Source: Flammeovirgaceae bacterium
GTDB taxonomy: Bacteria; Bacteroidota; Bacteroidia; Cytophagales; Cyclobacteriaceae
Assembly (NCBI GenBank): GCA_016709845.1
Contig: JADJMA010000002.1
Location: 62,001-126,000 of the forward strand
Direction of reading: 5' to 3'
Length of the DNA stretch: 64,000 bases
Within the stretch, counting starts at the first letter, position 1. Each line of letters opens with the position of its first letter. Below the pieces are notes generated by a model. It was given only the letters and a program-made list of their open reading frames with translations. It was not told the origin of the DNA and ran no database searches. Positions 40,176-48,390 of this stretch are shown piece by piece. The translations under genes were made by a program, and so were the position numbers.

Positions 40176-40203
40176 AAAAAATCCCCTGATGCTTTCAGGG
40201 GAT
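40176..40203 (-). terminator. Rho-independent terminator of lpdA
   Basis: ATCCCCTGA (40181-40189) pairs with TCAGGGGAT (40195-40203). Read on the minus strand, the hairpin is followed by a run of T (complement of A at 40176-40180). It lies 27 bases after the lpdA stop. Confidence 0.8.
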
Positions 40204-40229
40204 TAATCTCAAAATAAGATACTCTATTG

Positions 40230-41624
40230 TTATAGGTGAATTACCTCGCCATAAGCCGCAGCTGCTGCTTCCATTACCGCCTCACTCATGGTTGGATGTG
40301 GATGTACGGATTTAATAATCTCATGGCCCGTAGTTTCAAGCTTGCGCGCGGTAACCACTTCTGCAATCATCTCCGTTACGTTAGCGCCAATCATGTGCGC
40401 ACCTAAAAACTCGCCATACTTGGCATCAAAAATTAATTTTACAAATCCATCAGGCGCACCAGCTGCCTTTGCTTTGCCCGATGCGGTGAACGGAAACTTA
40501 CCAACCTTAATCTGATACCCTGCTTTTTTAGCAGCCTCCTCGGTATAGCCAACGGATGCAATCTCAGGTGAACAATAGGTGCAACCCGGAATATTGTTGT
40601 AATCTAAAGGCTGTGGATTAAGTCCTTTTATTTTTTCAACACAAATGATTCCTTCGGCAGAAGCTACGTGCGCCAAGGCTTGACCCTTTACGATATCACC
40701 AATGGCATACACACCGGCTACATTGGTTTTATAGAAATCATCTACTAGTACTTTTCCTTTTTCTGTCTTCACTCCCACTTCTTCCAATCCAAGATTTTCG
40801 AGGTTAGTAGAAATGCCAACTGCAGAAAGAACAATATCCGTTTCAATTTTTATTTCACCCTCGGGAGTCTTAACCGTAACAACACAGCCCTTTCCTTTCG
40901 TATCTACCTTCGTTACTTCTGAATTGGTATAGATTTTAATTCCCGCTTTCTTAAAACTCTTATCAAGCGCTTTAGAAACTTCTTCATCTTCTACTGGAAC
41001 AATGCGCGGCAAAAACTCTACGATGGTAACTTCTGTACCAATTGTACTATAGAAATAGGCAAACTCAACCCCAATGGCACCTGAACCCACTACCACCATT
41101 TTTTTAGGTTGCTGTGGCAACACCATCGCATCGCGGTAGCCAATTATTTTCTTACCATCAATCGGTAGGTTGGATAATTCGCGCGAGCGACCCCCTGTTG
41201 CCAGCATAATATGTTTGGCTTCGTAATCTGTTTTTTTACCAGCAGCATCAGTTACTTCTACTTTGCCGCCTTTCTTCAGTTTACCATGCCCGGCTATGTG
41301 ATCAATTTTATTTTTCTTAAATAAGAACTGAATCCCCTTACTCATACCAGCAGCCACATCGCGACTGCGTTTAACCATGGCGGTAATATCTGCTTCAGCA
41401 CCACCTTTAAGGTTAATTCCATAATCCGCTGCATGCTGCATATATTCAAAGACATTGGCACTCTTTAATAAAGCCTTGGTTGGAATACAACCCCAGTTTA
41501 AACAAATACCACCCAGTTCTGCTTTCTCTACCACACCCACTTTCATACCCAATTGAGAAGCACGAATAGCTGCTACATAGCCACCGGGGCCCGAGCCTAT
41601 TACGATCAGATCATAGTTTGCCAT
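40230..41624 (-). CDS. lpdA: Dihydrolipoyl dehydrogenase
   Basis: This is an intact 464-residue E3 flavoprotein of the 2-oxoacid dehydrogenase or glycine cleavage complexes. The FAD motif is at the start (DLIVIGSGPGGYVAAIRASQ), the redox disulfide is in GGICLNWGCIPTKALL, and the NAD motif is at KMVVVGSGAIGVEFAYFY. The C-terminal catalytic pair is in SVHPHPTMSEAVMEA (His and Glu). It is a single-gene unit with its own terminator. No other complex subunits are nearby. Confidence 0.95.
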   Translation of the reverse strand: MANYDLIVIGSGPGGYVAAIRASQLGMKVGVVEKAELGGICLNWGCIPTKALLKSANVFEYMQHAADYGINLKGGAEADITAMVKRSRDVAAGMSKGIQFLFKKNKIDHIAGHGKLKKGGKVEVTDAAGKKTDYEAKHIMLATGGRSRELSNLPIDGKKIIGYRDAMVLPQQPKKMVVVGSGAIGVEFAYFYSTIGTEVTIVEFLPRIVPVEDEEVSKALDKSFKKAGIKIYTNSEVTKVDTKGKGCVVTVKTPEGEIKIETDIVLSAVGISTNLENLGLEEVGVKTEKGKVLVDDFYKTNVAGVYAIGDIVKGQALAHVASAEGIICVEKIKGLNPQPLDYNNIPGCTYCSPEIASVGYTEEAAKKAGYQIKVGKFPFTASGKAKAAGAPDGFVKLIFDAKYGEFLGAHMIGANVTEMIAEVVTARKLETTGHEIIKSVHPHPTMSEAVMEAAAAAYGEVIHL

Positions 41625-41717
41625 AATTATCTTTGATTAGAATTGTTCTGGAATATTTTAAAGTGCCAAATTAACCCAAATAATAATGGTAAAAAAAGTT
41701 AGTTTCGCATTGAAATA

Positions 41718-41846
41718 ATGTTTGCCTGGCTCATGGATTTGAAGAATACTATTTTGCTGATTGTTGGTTGTGCTGCCTGGATAATCGCCTTGCTTCTACC
41801 TGTCGAATATGATGCAGGTGCGAGTTTCCTCATGGGATTGGCATAG
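41718..41846 (+). CDS. Small membrane protein, possibly frameshifted
   Basis: This is a 42-codon frame starting MFAWLMDLKNTILLIVGC, with one hydrophobic helix and a TAG stop after SFLMGLA. A neighbouring frame continues without a break as IGLTIPPIYNMITQYFKQKK, suggesting a second helix lost to an indel near 41838. It is divergent from lpdA and just before fabG. No family is recognised. Confidence 0.4.
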   Translation: MFAWLMDLKNTILLIVGCAAWIIALLLPVEYDAGASFLMGLA

Positions 41847-41909
41847 GCTTAACGATTCCCCCAATTTATAATATGATAACTCAATATTTTAAGCAGAAAA
41901 AGAAAACTC

Positions 41910-42657
41910 ATGAAATTACTTCAAAGGTAAAAATGCGCTCGTTACCGGAGCGTCAAAAGGAATTGGAAGATCCATTGCACTGCGTTATGCAGAGCAAGGT
42001 GCCAATGTAGCTTTCACTTATCTATCAAGTATAGAACAAGGTCAGGCACTTGAAGCGGAACTGGCAGCCAAAGGTGTAAAGGCAAAAGGTTTTCGTTCGG
42101 ATGCTTCCGATTTCGCGCAAGCTGAAAAATTAATTAATGATGTGGTTGCCGAATTTGGCTCGCTGGATATTCTTGTAAACAATGCCGGCATCACACAAGA
42201 CAACTTGCTGTTACGCATGACAGAAGAAATGTGGGACAAAGTAATTAACGTCAATCTTAAGTCATGTTTCAATACGGTGAAAGCAGTTACCAAACCGATG
42301 ATGAAACAAAAAGGTGGATCTATTATTAATATGACTTCGGTGGTTGGCTTAAAAGGAAATGCCGGTCAGGCAAATTACGCAGCTTCCAAAGCGGGTATTA
42401 TTGGCTTCACTAAATCAGTAGCGTTGGAATTAGGCTCACGTGGAATTCGATCCAACGCCATTGCTCCCGGTTTTATTGAAACAGAGATGACTGCCGTACT
42501 CGATCCTAAAACAGTACAGACCTGGCGCGATGCCATTCCGCTTAAGCGCGGTGGCAAGCCCGAAGACGTAGCTGATGCGTGTGTGTTTTTAGGTTCTGAT
42601 CTTTCAACTTACATCACAGGCCAAGTGTTGCAGGTTGATGGTGGGATGTTAACTTAA
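41910..42657 (+). CDS. fabG: 3-oxoacyl-ACP reductase FabG (frameshift near start)
   Basis: This is a short-chain dehydrogenase of about 248 residues for the NADPH-dependent keto-reduction step of fatty acid synthesis. ATG at 41910 opens MKLLQ. An indel near 41922 then moves to the long frame with NALVTGASKGIGRSIALRYA (cofactor loop), DILVNNAGIT, SVVGLKGNAGQANYAASKAG (catalytic Ser, Tyr, Lys) and IAPGFIETEMTAVL. The C-terminus (YITGQVLQVDGGMLT) is typical of FabG. A terminator follows closely. Confidence 0.9.
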
Positions 42658-42682
42658 CCATTGTAAAATCAAAGTTTTAATC

Positions 42683-42707
42683 ATGCAGCTTCGGCTGCAT
42701 TTTTTTT
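42683..42707 (+). terminator. Rho-independent terminator of fabG
   Basis: ATGCAGC, a TTCG tetraloop and GCTGCAT form a stable hairpin (42683-42700), followed by a run of eight T. It is 25 bases after the fabG stop and separates it from the methionine operon. Confidence 0.9.
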
Positions 42708-42764
42708 AACGGTTTAACTAACATCCGTCAGTACAAATTTTTTAATAAATTTCTTAAAGAAGGA

Positions 42765-42796
42765 TTTGGAAACTCTACCAAACCGATATACGTTTG
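42765..42796 (+). promoter_or_regulatory. Promoter of the riboswitch-controlled methionine operon
   Basis: TTTG at 42765-42768 and TACGTTTG at 42789-42796 are separated by 20 bases, an excellent match to the Bacteroidota pattern TTTG-N19..21-TAnnTTTG. The predicted start near 42803 precedes the SAM aptamer by about 30 bases. Confidence 0.7.
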
Positions 42797-42831
42797 TATC
42801 ATCATAGTCGGTAAGGCATCTGCTTAATCGA

Positions 42832-42945
42832 TTTATAAAGAAGCGTGGAGAGCACAGGCTCTGTGAAACGCTAGCAACCAGCCCTGATAATGGGGAAAAC
42901 GGTGCTAAATCCTGCTCCCGGCAAGGTGTCGAGGAGAACTATAAA
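42832..42945 (+). ncRNA. SAM-I (S-box) riboswitch aptamer
   Basis: The S-box core is recognisable: AGAAGCGTGGAGAG at the 5' side, GAAACGCTAGCAACC at the first junction, then CGGTGCTAAATCCTGC and a 3' strand closing helix P1. P1 pairs tttata (42832-42837) with tataaa (42940-42945). SAM-I aptamers bind S-adenosylmethionine and usually repress methionine genes. The next full genes are metY, metX and hom, as expected. The recognised conserved cores make this firm; the exact helix limits are approximate. A leader ORF starts 15 bases downstream. Confidence 0.9.
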
Positions 42946-42959
42946 CCGGTAAAGTAAAC

Positions 42960-43097
42960 ATGAAAACACAAGTTTCCATTCTCAAACCGCAATCGGGTCT
43001 ATACGACCTAGTCTGCTTAATCGACAAATTTCTTCAATCACTTTATTCATTTCTACCCAGCGATACACCTGCTATGCAGTGCTGTATGTGTTGTTGA
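42960..43097 (+). CDS. Putative Cys/Met-rich leader peptide (45 aa)
   Basis: This frame opens at ATG 42960 (MKTQVSILKPQSG), 15 bases after the SAM aptamer, and ends FLPSDTPAMQCCMCC just before TGA at 43095-43097. The last seven codons include four Cys and two Met, both products of the pathway encoded downstream. The stop codon directly abuts an inverted repeat. This is the layout of an attenuator leader peptide, in which ribosome stalling at scarce-amino-acid codons changes RNA folding. Homology is not known to me; a chance ORF is possible. Confidence 0.55.
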   Translation: MKTQVSILKPQSGLYDLVCLIDKFLQSLYSFLPSDTPAMQCCMCC

Positions 43098-43136
43098 TTG
43101 TTGCCGTTAATCTAAGCGCAGCGCTACAGGCAACAA
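43098..43136 (+). promoter_or_regulatory. Hairpin after the leader peptide
   Basis: TTGTTGCC (43098-43105) pairs perfectly with GGCAACAA (43129-43136). The enclosed 23 bases include CAGCGCT (43119-43125), which can instead pair with AGTGCTG (43078-43084) inside the leader's Gln-Cys codons (one G-U pair). The two folds are mutually exclusive. No U-run follows, so the switch may act on translation or through Rho rather than intrinsic termination. The remaining leader, 43137-43225, has only a small CGGT/ACCG hairpin. Confidence 0.5.
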
Positions 43137-43225
43137 ACTAATCTACGGTTTTACCGGGTGACGGGTACGATTAAGATTTTGTCTATTTCTTAAAAAAATT
43201 ACACTCATTGAAAAATATTATAACT

Positions 43226-44548
43226 ATGTCAACCTTACAATTTGAAACTCTTCAATTACATGCAGGCCAGGAAGCTGATCCAACAACCGGTTCACGGGCT
43301 GTGCCTATTTATCAAACTTCTTCTTTCGTATTTAAAAACGCAGCACACGGTGCTAACCTCTTTGCTCTAAAAGAGTTTGGTAACATCTATACCCGTATAA
43401 CGAACCCAACTACCGATGTATTTGAAAAGCGTATCGCTGCTTTAGAAGGTGGTGTTGCCGCGCTTGCTGTGGGCTCTGGACAAGCCGCACAATTTATTGC
43501 CCTAAACAATATTTTGCAGACGGGTGACAATTTTGTTTCTACTTCTTTTCTTTATGGTGGAACCTACAATCAGTTTAAAGTTGCCTTCAAACGGCTTGGC
43601 ATTGATGTTCGTTTTGCTGAGGGTGATAAGCCCGAAGCGTTCGAGAAACATATTGACAAAAACACAAAAGCCCTTTATCTCGAAACCATTGGAAACCCAA
43701 GTTTTAACATTCCTGATTTTGAAGCAATAGCTGCTCTCGCAAAAAAGCATAACCTGCCTTTAATTGTTGATAATACCTTTGGTGCTGCTGGTTATTTATT
43801 TCGGCCACTCGAACATGGCGCACACATTGTTGTGGCTTCCGCTACAAAATGGATTGGCGGGCATGGCACCTCCATTGGTGGCGTTATCGTTGATGGTGGA
43901 AATTACAATTGGAACAATGGTAAGTTTCCGCAGTTTAGCGAACCTTCAGAAGGCTATCATGGATTAAAGTTTGGTGAAGTGTTTGGTGAAAATAATACTT
44001 TAGGCCTTCCCAATATTGCCTTCATTATTCGTGCTCGTGTAGAAGGCTTACGCGACTTTGGTTCTGCACTAAGTCCATTCAATTCTTTTCTCTTTTTACA
44101 AGGACTTGAGACACTATCGTTGCGTGTTCAACGCTCGGTAGACAACGCGCTTGCTTTGGCTCAATGGTTAGAGCAGCATCCGCTTGTGGAAAGCGTAAAC
44201 TATCCCGGACTTGCCACCAGCACCTATCATCGCCTGGCGAAAAAATATCTGCGCAATGGTTTTGGGGGCGTGCTATCTTTCACCGTAAAGGGGACGAAGG
44301 AACACACCACACAGGTTATTGATAATCTGAAATTAGTGAGCCATGTGGCCAATGTAGGTGATACCAAAACACTGATCATCCAACCGTCAGCTACCACGCA
44401 CCAGCAATTGTCCGATGAAGAACAAATTTCTTCAGGCGTGTTACCAACGTTGTTGCGGGTATCGTTGGGCATTGAACACATTGATGATATCAAAGCAGAT
44501 TTTCAACAGGCTTTTGAAAAGGTGTTTGCTAAAGAACTCGTGAGTTAA
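43226..44548 (+). CDS. metY: O-acetylhomoserine sulfhydrylase (aminocarboxypropyltransferase)
   Basis: This is a 440-residue PLP enzyme of the Cys/Met metabolism family. It makes homocysteine from O-acetylhomoserine and sulfide. The start at 43226 (MSTLQFETLQLHAGQEADPT) is the family beginning; an upstream in-frame TTG is less likely. The PLP site is in VVASATKWIGGHGTSIGG (Lys), with the phosphate-binding AVGSGQAAQF and IYTRITNPTTDVFEKR. The end has SLGIEHIDDIKADF. It is the first enzyme gene after the riboswitch leader. Confidence 0.95.
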   Translation: MSTLQFETLQLHAGQEADPTTGSRAVPIYQTSSFVFKNAAHGANLFALKEFGNIYTRITNPTTDVFEKRIAALEGGVAALAVGSGQAAQFIALNNILQTGDNFVSTSFLYGGTYNQFKVAFKRLGIDVRFAEGDKPEAFEKHIDKNTKALYLETIGNPSFNIPDFEAIAALAKKHNLPLIVDNTFGAAGYLFRPLEHGAHIVVASATKWIGGHGTSIGGVIVDGGNYNWNNGKFPQFSEPSEGYHGLKFGEVFGENNTLGLPNIAFIIRARVEGLRDFGSALSPFNSFLFLQGLETLSLRVQRSVDNALALAQWLEQHPLVESVNYPGLATSTYHRLAKKYLRNGFGGVLSFTVKGTKEHTTQVIDNLKLVSHVANVGDTKTLIIQPSATTHQQLSDEEQISSGVLPTLLRVSLGIEHIDDIKADFQQAFEKVFAKELVS

Positions 44549-44560
44549 AAAAAATAGATA

Positions 44561-45607
44561 ATGTTAAAGTCTGATTCAATATTTCACTTTGCCAGTGAGT
44601 TCGGGTTGGAGTCTGGGGGGATTCTCCCAGGCTTCCAACTTAAATACACTACGCTTGGTCAACTAAATAAAGACCGAAGCAATGTGATCTGGATTTGCCA
44701 TGCCCTTACGGGAAGTTCAGACTTTACGGATTGGTGGAAGGAGCTTTTTACAGAAGGAACTCCCTTCGACCCCCGCGACTATTTTATTATTTGTGCCAAT
44801 GCGTTAGGTGGTTGCTATGGATCAACGGGGCCCTTGTCTATTAATCCGCAAACTGGAAAAAGTTACTTTCATAATTTCCCGGCTCTTACTAACCGCGACA
44901 TTGTTCTGAGTTTTGATTTGCTCCGTCAGTATTTGGGCATCTCAAAGATTCACACCTTGCTTGGCGGATCTTTGGGAGGTCAACAGGTTTTGGAGTGGGC
45001 CATTATGCAGCCAGAAGTTTTTGATCGAATTATTCCAATTGCCACCAACGCAGTTCATTCTCCGTGGGGTATCGCATTCAACGAAGCTCAACGAATGGCC
45101 ATAGAGGCGGATGCAACATGGAAGGAAGAGGATGCCCGTGCGGGAACTGAAGGAATGAAAGCAGCCCGGGCCATGGGTATGATTTCATTTCGAACGTACG
45201 ATACTTTTCAAAATACCCAACAAGAAAAAGCAAACGAAAAAACAGACGAATTTCGAGCTGCCTCGTATCAACGCTATCAAGGCCAAAAACTATCCAATCG
45301 CTTCAATGCATTTACCTATTGGGTACTAACCAAAGCCATGGACAGTCATAATGTGGGCAGAGGCAGAACAAGCCAGGAAGCAGCCTTAAGGAAGATTAAA
45401 GCTAAAACGCTTGTCATAGGCATTGATTCCGATTTATTGTTTCCCGCTCGTGAACAGGAATTTTTAGCTAAGCAAATTCCACAGGCAACATTTGAAGCGC
45501 TCTCATCCCTTCATGGACACGATGGGTTTTTGGTTGAGTTTGATCAGTTTAAGCGAAGTGTTCGAAAATTTTTAAAAACAGAATTTAAGAAAGAAACAAT
45601 ATCATGA
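44561..45607 (+). CDS. metX: Homoserine O-acetyltransferase
   Basis: This is a 348-residue alpha/beta-hydrolase-fold acyltransferase that makes O-acetylhomoserine, the substrate of the preceding gene's enzyme. Motifs are VIWICHALTGSSDFTDWW, NALGGCYGSTGPLSINP, the nucleophile elbow LLGGSLGGQQVLEWA (Ser) and SLHGHDGFLVEFDQF (His), with a catalytic Asp in VIGIDSDLLFP. It starts 12 bases after metY and its stop overlaps hom by 4 bases. Acetyl rather than succinyl use is inferred from the family and the partner. Confidence 0.95.
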   Translation: MLKSDSIFHFASEFGLESGGILPGFQLKYTTLGQLNKDRSNVIWICHALTGSSDFTDWWKELFTEGTPFDPRDYFIICANALGGCYGSTGPLSINPQTGKSYFHNFPALTNRDIVLSFDLLRQYLGISKIHTLLGGSLGGQQVLEWAIMQPEVFDRIIPIATNAVHSPWGIAFNEAQRMAIEADATWKEEDARAGTEGMKAARAMGMISFRTYDTFQNTQQEKANEKTDEFRAASYQRYQGQKLSNRFNAFTYWVLTKAMDSHNVGRGRTSQEAALRKIKAKTLVIGIDSDLLFPAREQEFLAKQIPQATFEALSSLHGHDGFLVEFDQFKRSVRKFLKTEFKKETIS

Positions 45608-46830
45608 AGAAGAAATTAAAATTAGGATTGTTTGGATTTGGATGCGTTGGCCAAGGCTTATACCATGTGCTGAATGAAACTCATGGCGTAAAAGCCGAGA
45701 TAAAAAAGATTTGTGTTAAGAATAAAAACAAATCCCGGATTATTGATGCTTCCTATTTTACCTACGATGCCAATGAAATTCTGAATGATCCGGAGATTGA
45801 TGTGATTGTTGAGTTGATTGACGATGCCAATGCAGCCTTTACCCTTGTTAAGCAGGCTGTACAAAACGGAAAGCATGTAGTTACTGCAAACAAAAAAATG
45901 TTAGCCGAAAATCTGGAAGAGATCTATCAGCTGCAGCAAACTTATAACAAGTCGATTTTATATGAAGGGGCCGTATGTGGAAGCATCCCCATTCTGCGTA
46001 ACCTCGAAGAATATTATGACAATGATTTAATTACCAGTATTGAAGGAATCTTCAATGGCTCTACCAACTACATCCTTACCAAAGTTTTTGAAGAAAAGAA
46101 AAGCTACCTTGAAGCCCTGAAGGCCGCACAAGATCTTGGGTTCGCAGAAAGTGATCCTTCGTTAGATGTAGAAGGATATGATCCAAAGTACAAACTCACC
46201 ATTGCCATTGCCCATACGTTTGGAATCTTTATCAAACCGGAAAATATTATCAACCTTGGGATACAAAAAATTTCAGGTGTCAATTTAAAGTACGCACGCG
46301 AAAACAATCTGACTATTAAATTGATTGCCCGCGCTTTTAAAATCGATGGCCAGGTGTTTGCCTTTGTGGCACCCCAGTTTGTACCCACTGACCATATGCT
46401 GGCAGCCGTTCGCAACGAATACAATGCTGTTCTGGTAGAAGGTGCGTTTGCAGAAAAACAAGTGTTTATTGGTAAAGGAGCCGGCAGCTATCCAACAGGA
46501 TCGGCCGTGCTATCTGATATTTCAGCTCTTACGTTTGACTACCGGTATGAATACAAGAAATATACGCAAGGCGAGGGTTTGCCTTTCTCGAATGACGCTT
46601 TGGTAGATGTAATTATCAGCTTTCCCGAAGGTTCGTTGATTTCGCATCAGGATTTTGAAAAATTTAAAGGTGGTTATCAGGGAAATGGCCATCAGTATTT
46701 GCAAGGATCCGTAAAACTGGAGAAACTAAAAGGATGGGCACGCTGGGATGATGTAAGTGTAATTCTGGCATCGGAAATCAACCTGGTTTCTAACAAAAGA
46801 CTGCAAAAAGCAGAGCTTTTGTCAGCTTGA
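45604..46830 (+). CDS. hom: Homoserine dehydrogenase
   Basis: This is a 408-residue enzyme reducing aspartate semialdehyde to homoserine, feeding MetX. The NAD(P) loop is at the start (LKLGLFGFGCVGQGLYHVL), then HVVTANKKMLAE, the substrate region YEGAVCGSIPILRNLEEYY, IFNGSTNYILTK, and DLGFAESDPSLDVEGYDPKYKL with the catalytic Asp/Lys. It lacks an aspartokinase domain and a C-terminal ACT domain is not evident. The ATG overlaps the metX stop (ATGA), so it is translationally coupled. A strong terminator follows. Confidence 0.95.
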   Translation: MKKKLKLGLFGFGCVGQGLYHVLNETHGVKAEIKKICVKNKNKSRIIDASYFTYDANEILNDPEIDVIVELIDDANAAFTLVKQAVQNGKHVVTANKKMLAENLEEIYQLQQTYNKSILYEGAVCGSIPILRNLEEYYDNDLITSIEGIFNGSTNYILTKVFEEKKSYLEALKAAQDLGFAESDPSLDVEGYDPKYKLTIAIAHTFGIFIKPENIINLGIQKISGVNLKYARENNLTIKLIARAFKIDGQVFAFVAPQFVPTDHMLAAVRNEYNAVLVEGAFAEKQVFIGKGAGSYPTGSAVLSDISALTFDYRYEYKKYTQGEGLPFSNDALVDVIISFPEGSLISHQDFEKFKGGYQGNGHQYLQGSVKLEKLKGWARWDDVSVILASEINLVSNKRLQKAELLSA

Positions 46831-46874
46831 TTGAAATTCTTTCAGGGCGTTACATAGGCAGCGTTAATCAAAGT

Positions 46875-46904
46875 AGTGACAACCTCTCCGTTGTCACTTT
46901 TTTA
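46875..46904 (+). terminator. Rho-independent terminator of the metY-metX-hom operon
   Basis: AGTGACAAC (46875-46883) and GTTGTCACT (46890-46898) form a 9-bp stem around CTCTCC, followed directly by TTTTTTA. It lies 45 bases after hom. Confidence 0.92.
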
Positions 46905-46959
46905 TTCTCTAATTCTGATGATTTTATCTGGCTAAATGGACTGTTTTAATCGCTATTCC

Positions 46960-46967
46960 TATATTTG
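46960..46967 (+). promoter_or_regulatory. Possible -7 promoter element of nqrF
   Basis: TATATTTG matches TAnnTTTG, 27 bases before the nqrF start and after the upstream terminator. No clear TTTG lies at the right distance. It supports a separate transcription unit for nqrF. Confidence 0.4.
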
Positions 46968-46994
46968 TAACCCAAGGTTAAATCGAGTCTATCC

Positions 46995-48287
46995 ATGTTA
47001 ATACTCATTTCTATTGTTGCTTTTACCGCGGTTATTTTGCTGCTGGTAGGGCTATTGATTATCGCGCAGAAGCAGTTGGTGCAATCCGGGCCGGTTAAAA
47101 TTATTATTAATGGTGAAAAAACAATCACCGTTTCGGCTGGTAGTTCTTTATTAACTACGCTTGCCAATGAAAAGATCTTTCTTCCGTCAGCTTGTGGAGG
47201 TGGGGGCACCTGCGCAATGTGCAAATGTGTGGTTGAAACCGGGGGTGGCGATGTTCTTCCAACAGAGGTGGGACATTTGACACGCAAGGAACAAAAAGAA
47301 CATGTGCGCTTAGGCTGCCAGGTAAAAGTGAAGCAAGACTTAGTAATTCAAATTCCCGAAGAAATTTTTGGTATTAAAAAGTGGGAATGTGAAGTGGTGA
47401 GCAATTACAATGTATCCACTTTCATAAAAGAATTTGTTGTAAAACTGCCTCCGGGCGAAACTCTGAAATTTGAAGCGGGTGGCTATATCCAAATCGATGT
47501 GCCCGCTATTACTGCTGATTTCAAGACGATGGACATTACTCCGCATCCTGAATTAGGACATAAGCAGGATGTATTCCAGTCGGACTGGGATAAGTTTAAG
47601 TTATGGGATCTTAAGATGAAGAATGATGAACCCATCTTTAGAGCTTACTCGATGGCCAATCACCCTGCTGAAGGAAATATCGTGATGTTGAACATTCGCA
47701 TTGCCACGCCTCCTTGGGATCGTGCCAACAATAAGTGGATGGATGTGAACCCTGGCATTTGTTCTTCGTACGTTTTCTCACGCAAGCTTGGCGATAAAGT
47801 AACTATTTCAGGTCCTTACGGGGAATTCCACATCAACAAGACACAACGCGAAATGATATACATTGGCGGAGGTGCCGGAATGGCTCCGCTACGTGCACAA
47901 ATCTTCCACCTGTTCCATACAGAAAAGACGAAGCGCAAAGTTTCCTATTGGTATGGCGGGCGCTCGAAAAAAGAGTTGTTCTATACCGAGCACTTCAGAG
48001 ACATTGAAAAGGGTTTCCCAAATTTCAAATTTTATATAGCCCTTTCCGAACCCTTACCCGATGATAACTGGAAGGTGAACAAGAGCCTGGACGATGCGGA
48101 AGGGGACGGGTACATTGGGTTCATTCACAAAAGTCTTTACGACAATTACCTGGGCAATCATCCTTCCCCGGAAGATGTTGAATTTTATCTCTGTGGCCCA
48201 CCGCTTATGAATGCCGCGGTTCTCAAAATGTTGGATGACATGGGTATCCCTAAAGAAAACATCCGCTTTGACGATTTTGGTGGATAA
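46995..48287 (+). CDS. nqrF: Na+-translocating NADH:quinone reductase subunit F, encoded alone
   Basis: This is a 430-residue NqrF with an N-terminal membrane helix (ILISIVAFTAVILLLVGLLI), a 2Fe-2S ferredoxin domain with four cysteines (ACGGGGTCAMCKC, then VRLGCQV), an FAD-binding RAYSMANHPAEG stretch and an NADH-binding domain (MIYIGGGAGMAPLRAQ, FYLCGPPLMNAAVLKML). It is the entry point for electrons from NADH in the sodium-pumping complex. The other subunits (nqrA-E) are not next to it. An upstream terminator and promoter-like box suggest it is transcribed alone here. Confidence 0.92.
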   Translation: MLILISIVAFTAVILLLVGLLIIAQKQLVQSGPVKIIINGEKTITVSAGSSLLTTLANEKIFLPSACGGGGTCAMCKCVVETGGGDVLPTEVGHLTRKEQKEHVRLGCQVKVKQDLVIQIPEEIFGIKKWECEVVSNYNVSTFIKEFVVKLPPGETLKFEAGGYIQIDVPAITADFKTMDITPHPELGHKQDVFQSDWDKFKLWDLKMKNDEPIFRAYSMANHPAEGNIVMLNIRIATPPWDRANNKWMDVNPGICSSYVFSRKLGDKVTISGPYGEFHINKTQREMIYIGGGAGMAPLRAQIFHLFHTEKTKRKVSYWYGGRSKKELFYTEHFRDIEKGFPNFKFYIALSEPLPDDNWKVNKSLDDAEGDGYIGFIHKSLYDNYLGNHPSPEDVEFYLCGPPLMNAAVLKMLDDMGIPKENIRFDDFGG

Positions 48288-48307
48288 GAAATTTGCAGAT
48301 AATAAAA

Positions 48308-48340
48308 ATAAAAAGGAGGGCATTGCTATCCTTTTTTATT
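48308..48340 (+). terminator. Rho-independent terminator of nqrF
   Basis: AAAAAGGA (48310-48317) pairs with TCCTTTTT (48329-48336), extended by A/T pairs, and ends in a T-run. It lies about 20 bases after the nqrF stop. Confidence 0.75.
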
Positions 48341-48390
48341 GATAGGTGATCTAACTTCTATTTTTTAGCTTTGTTTAAAGATTTGTATTT

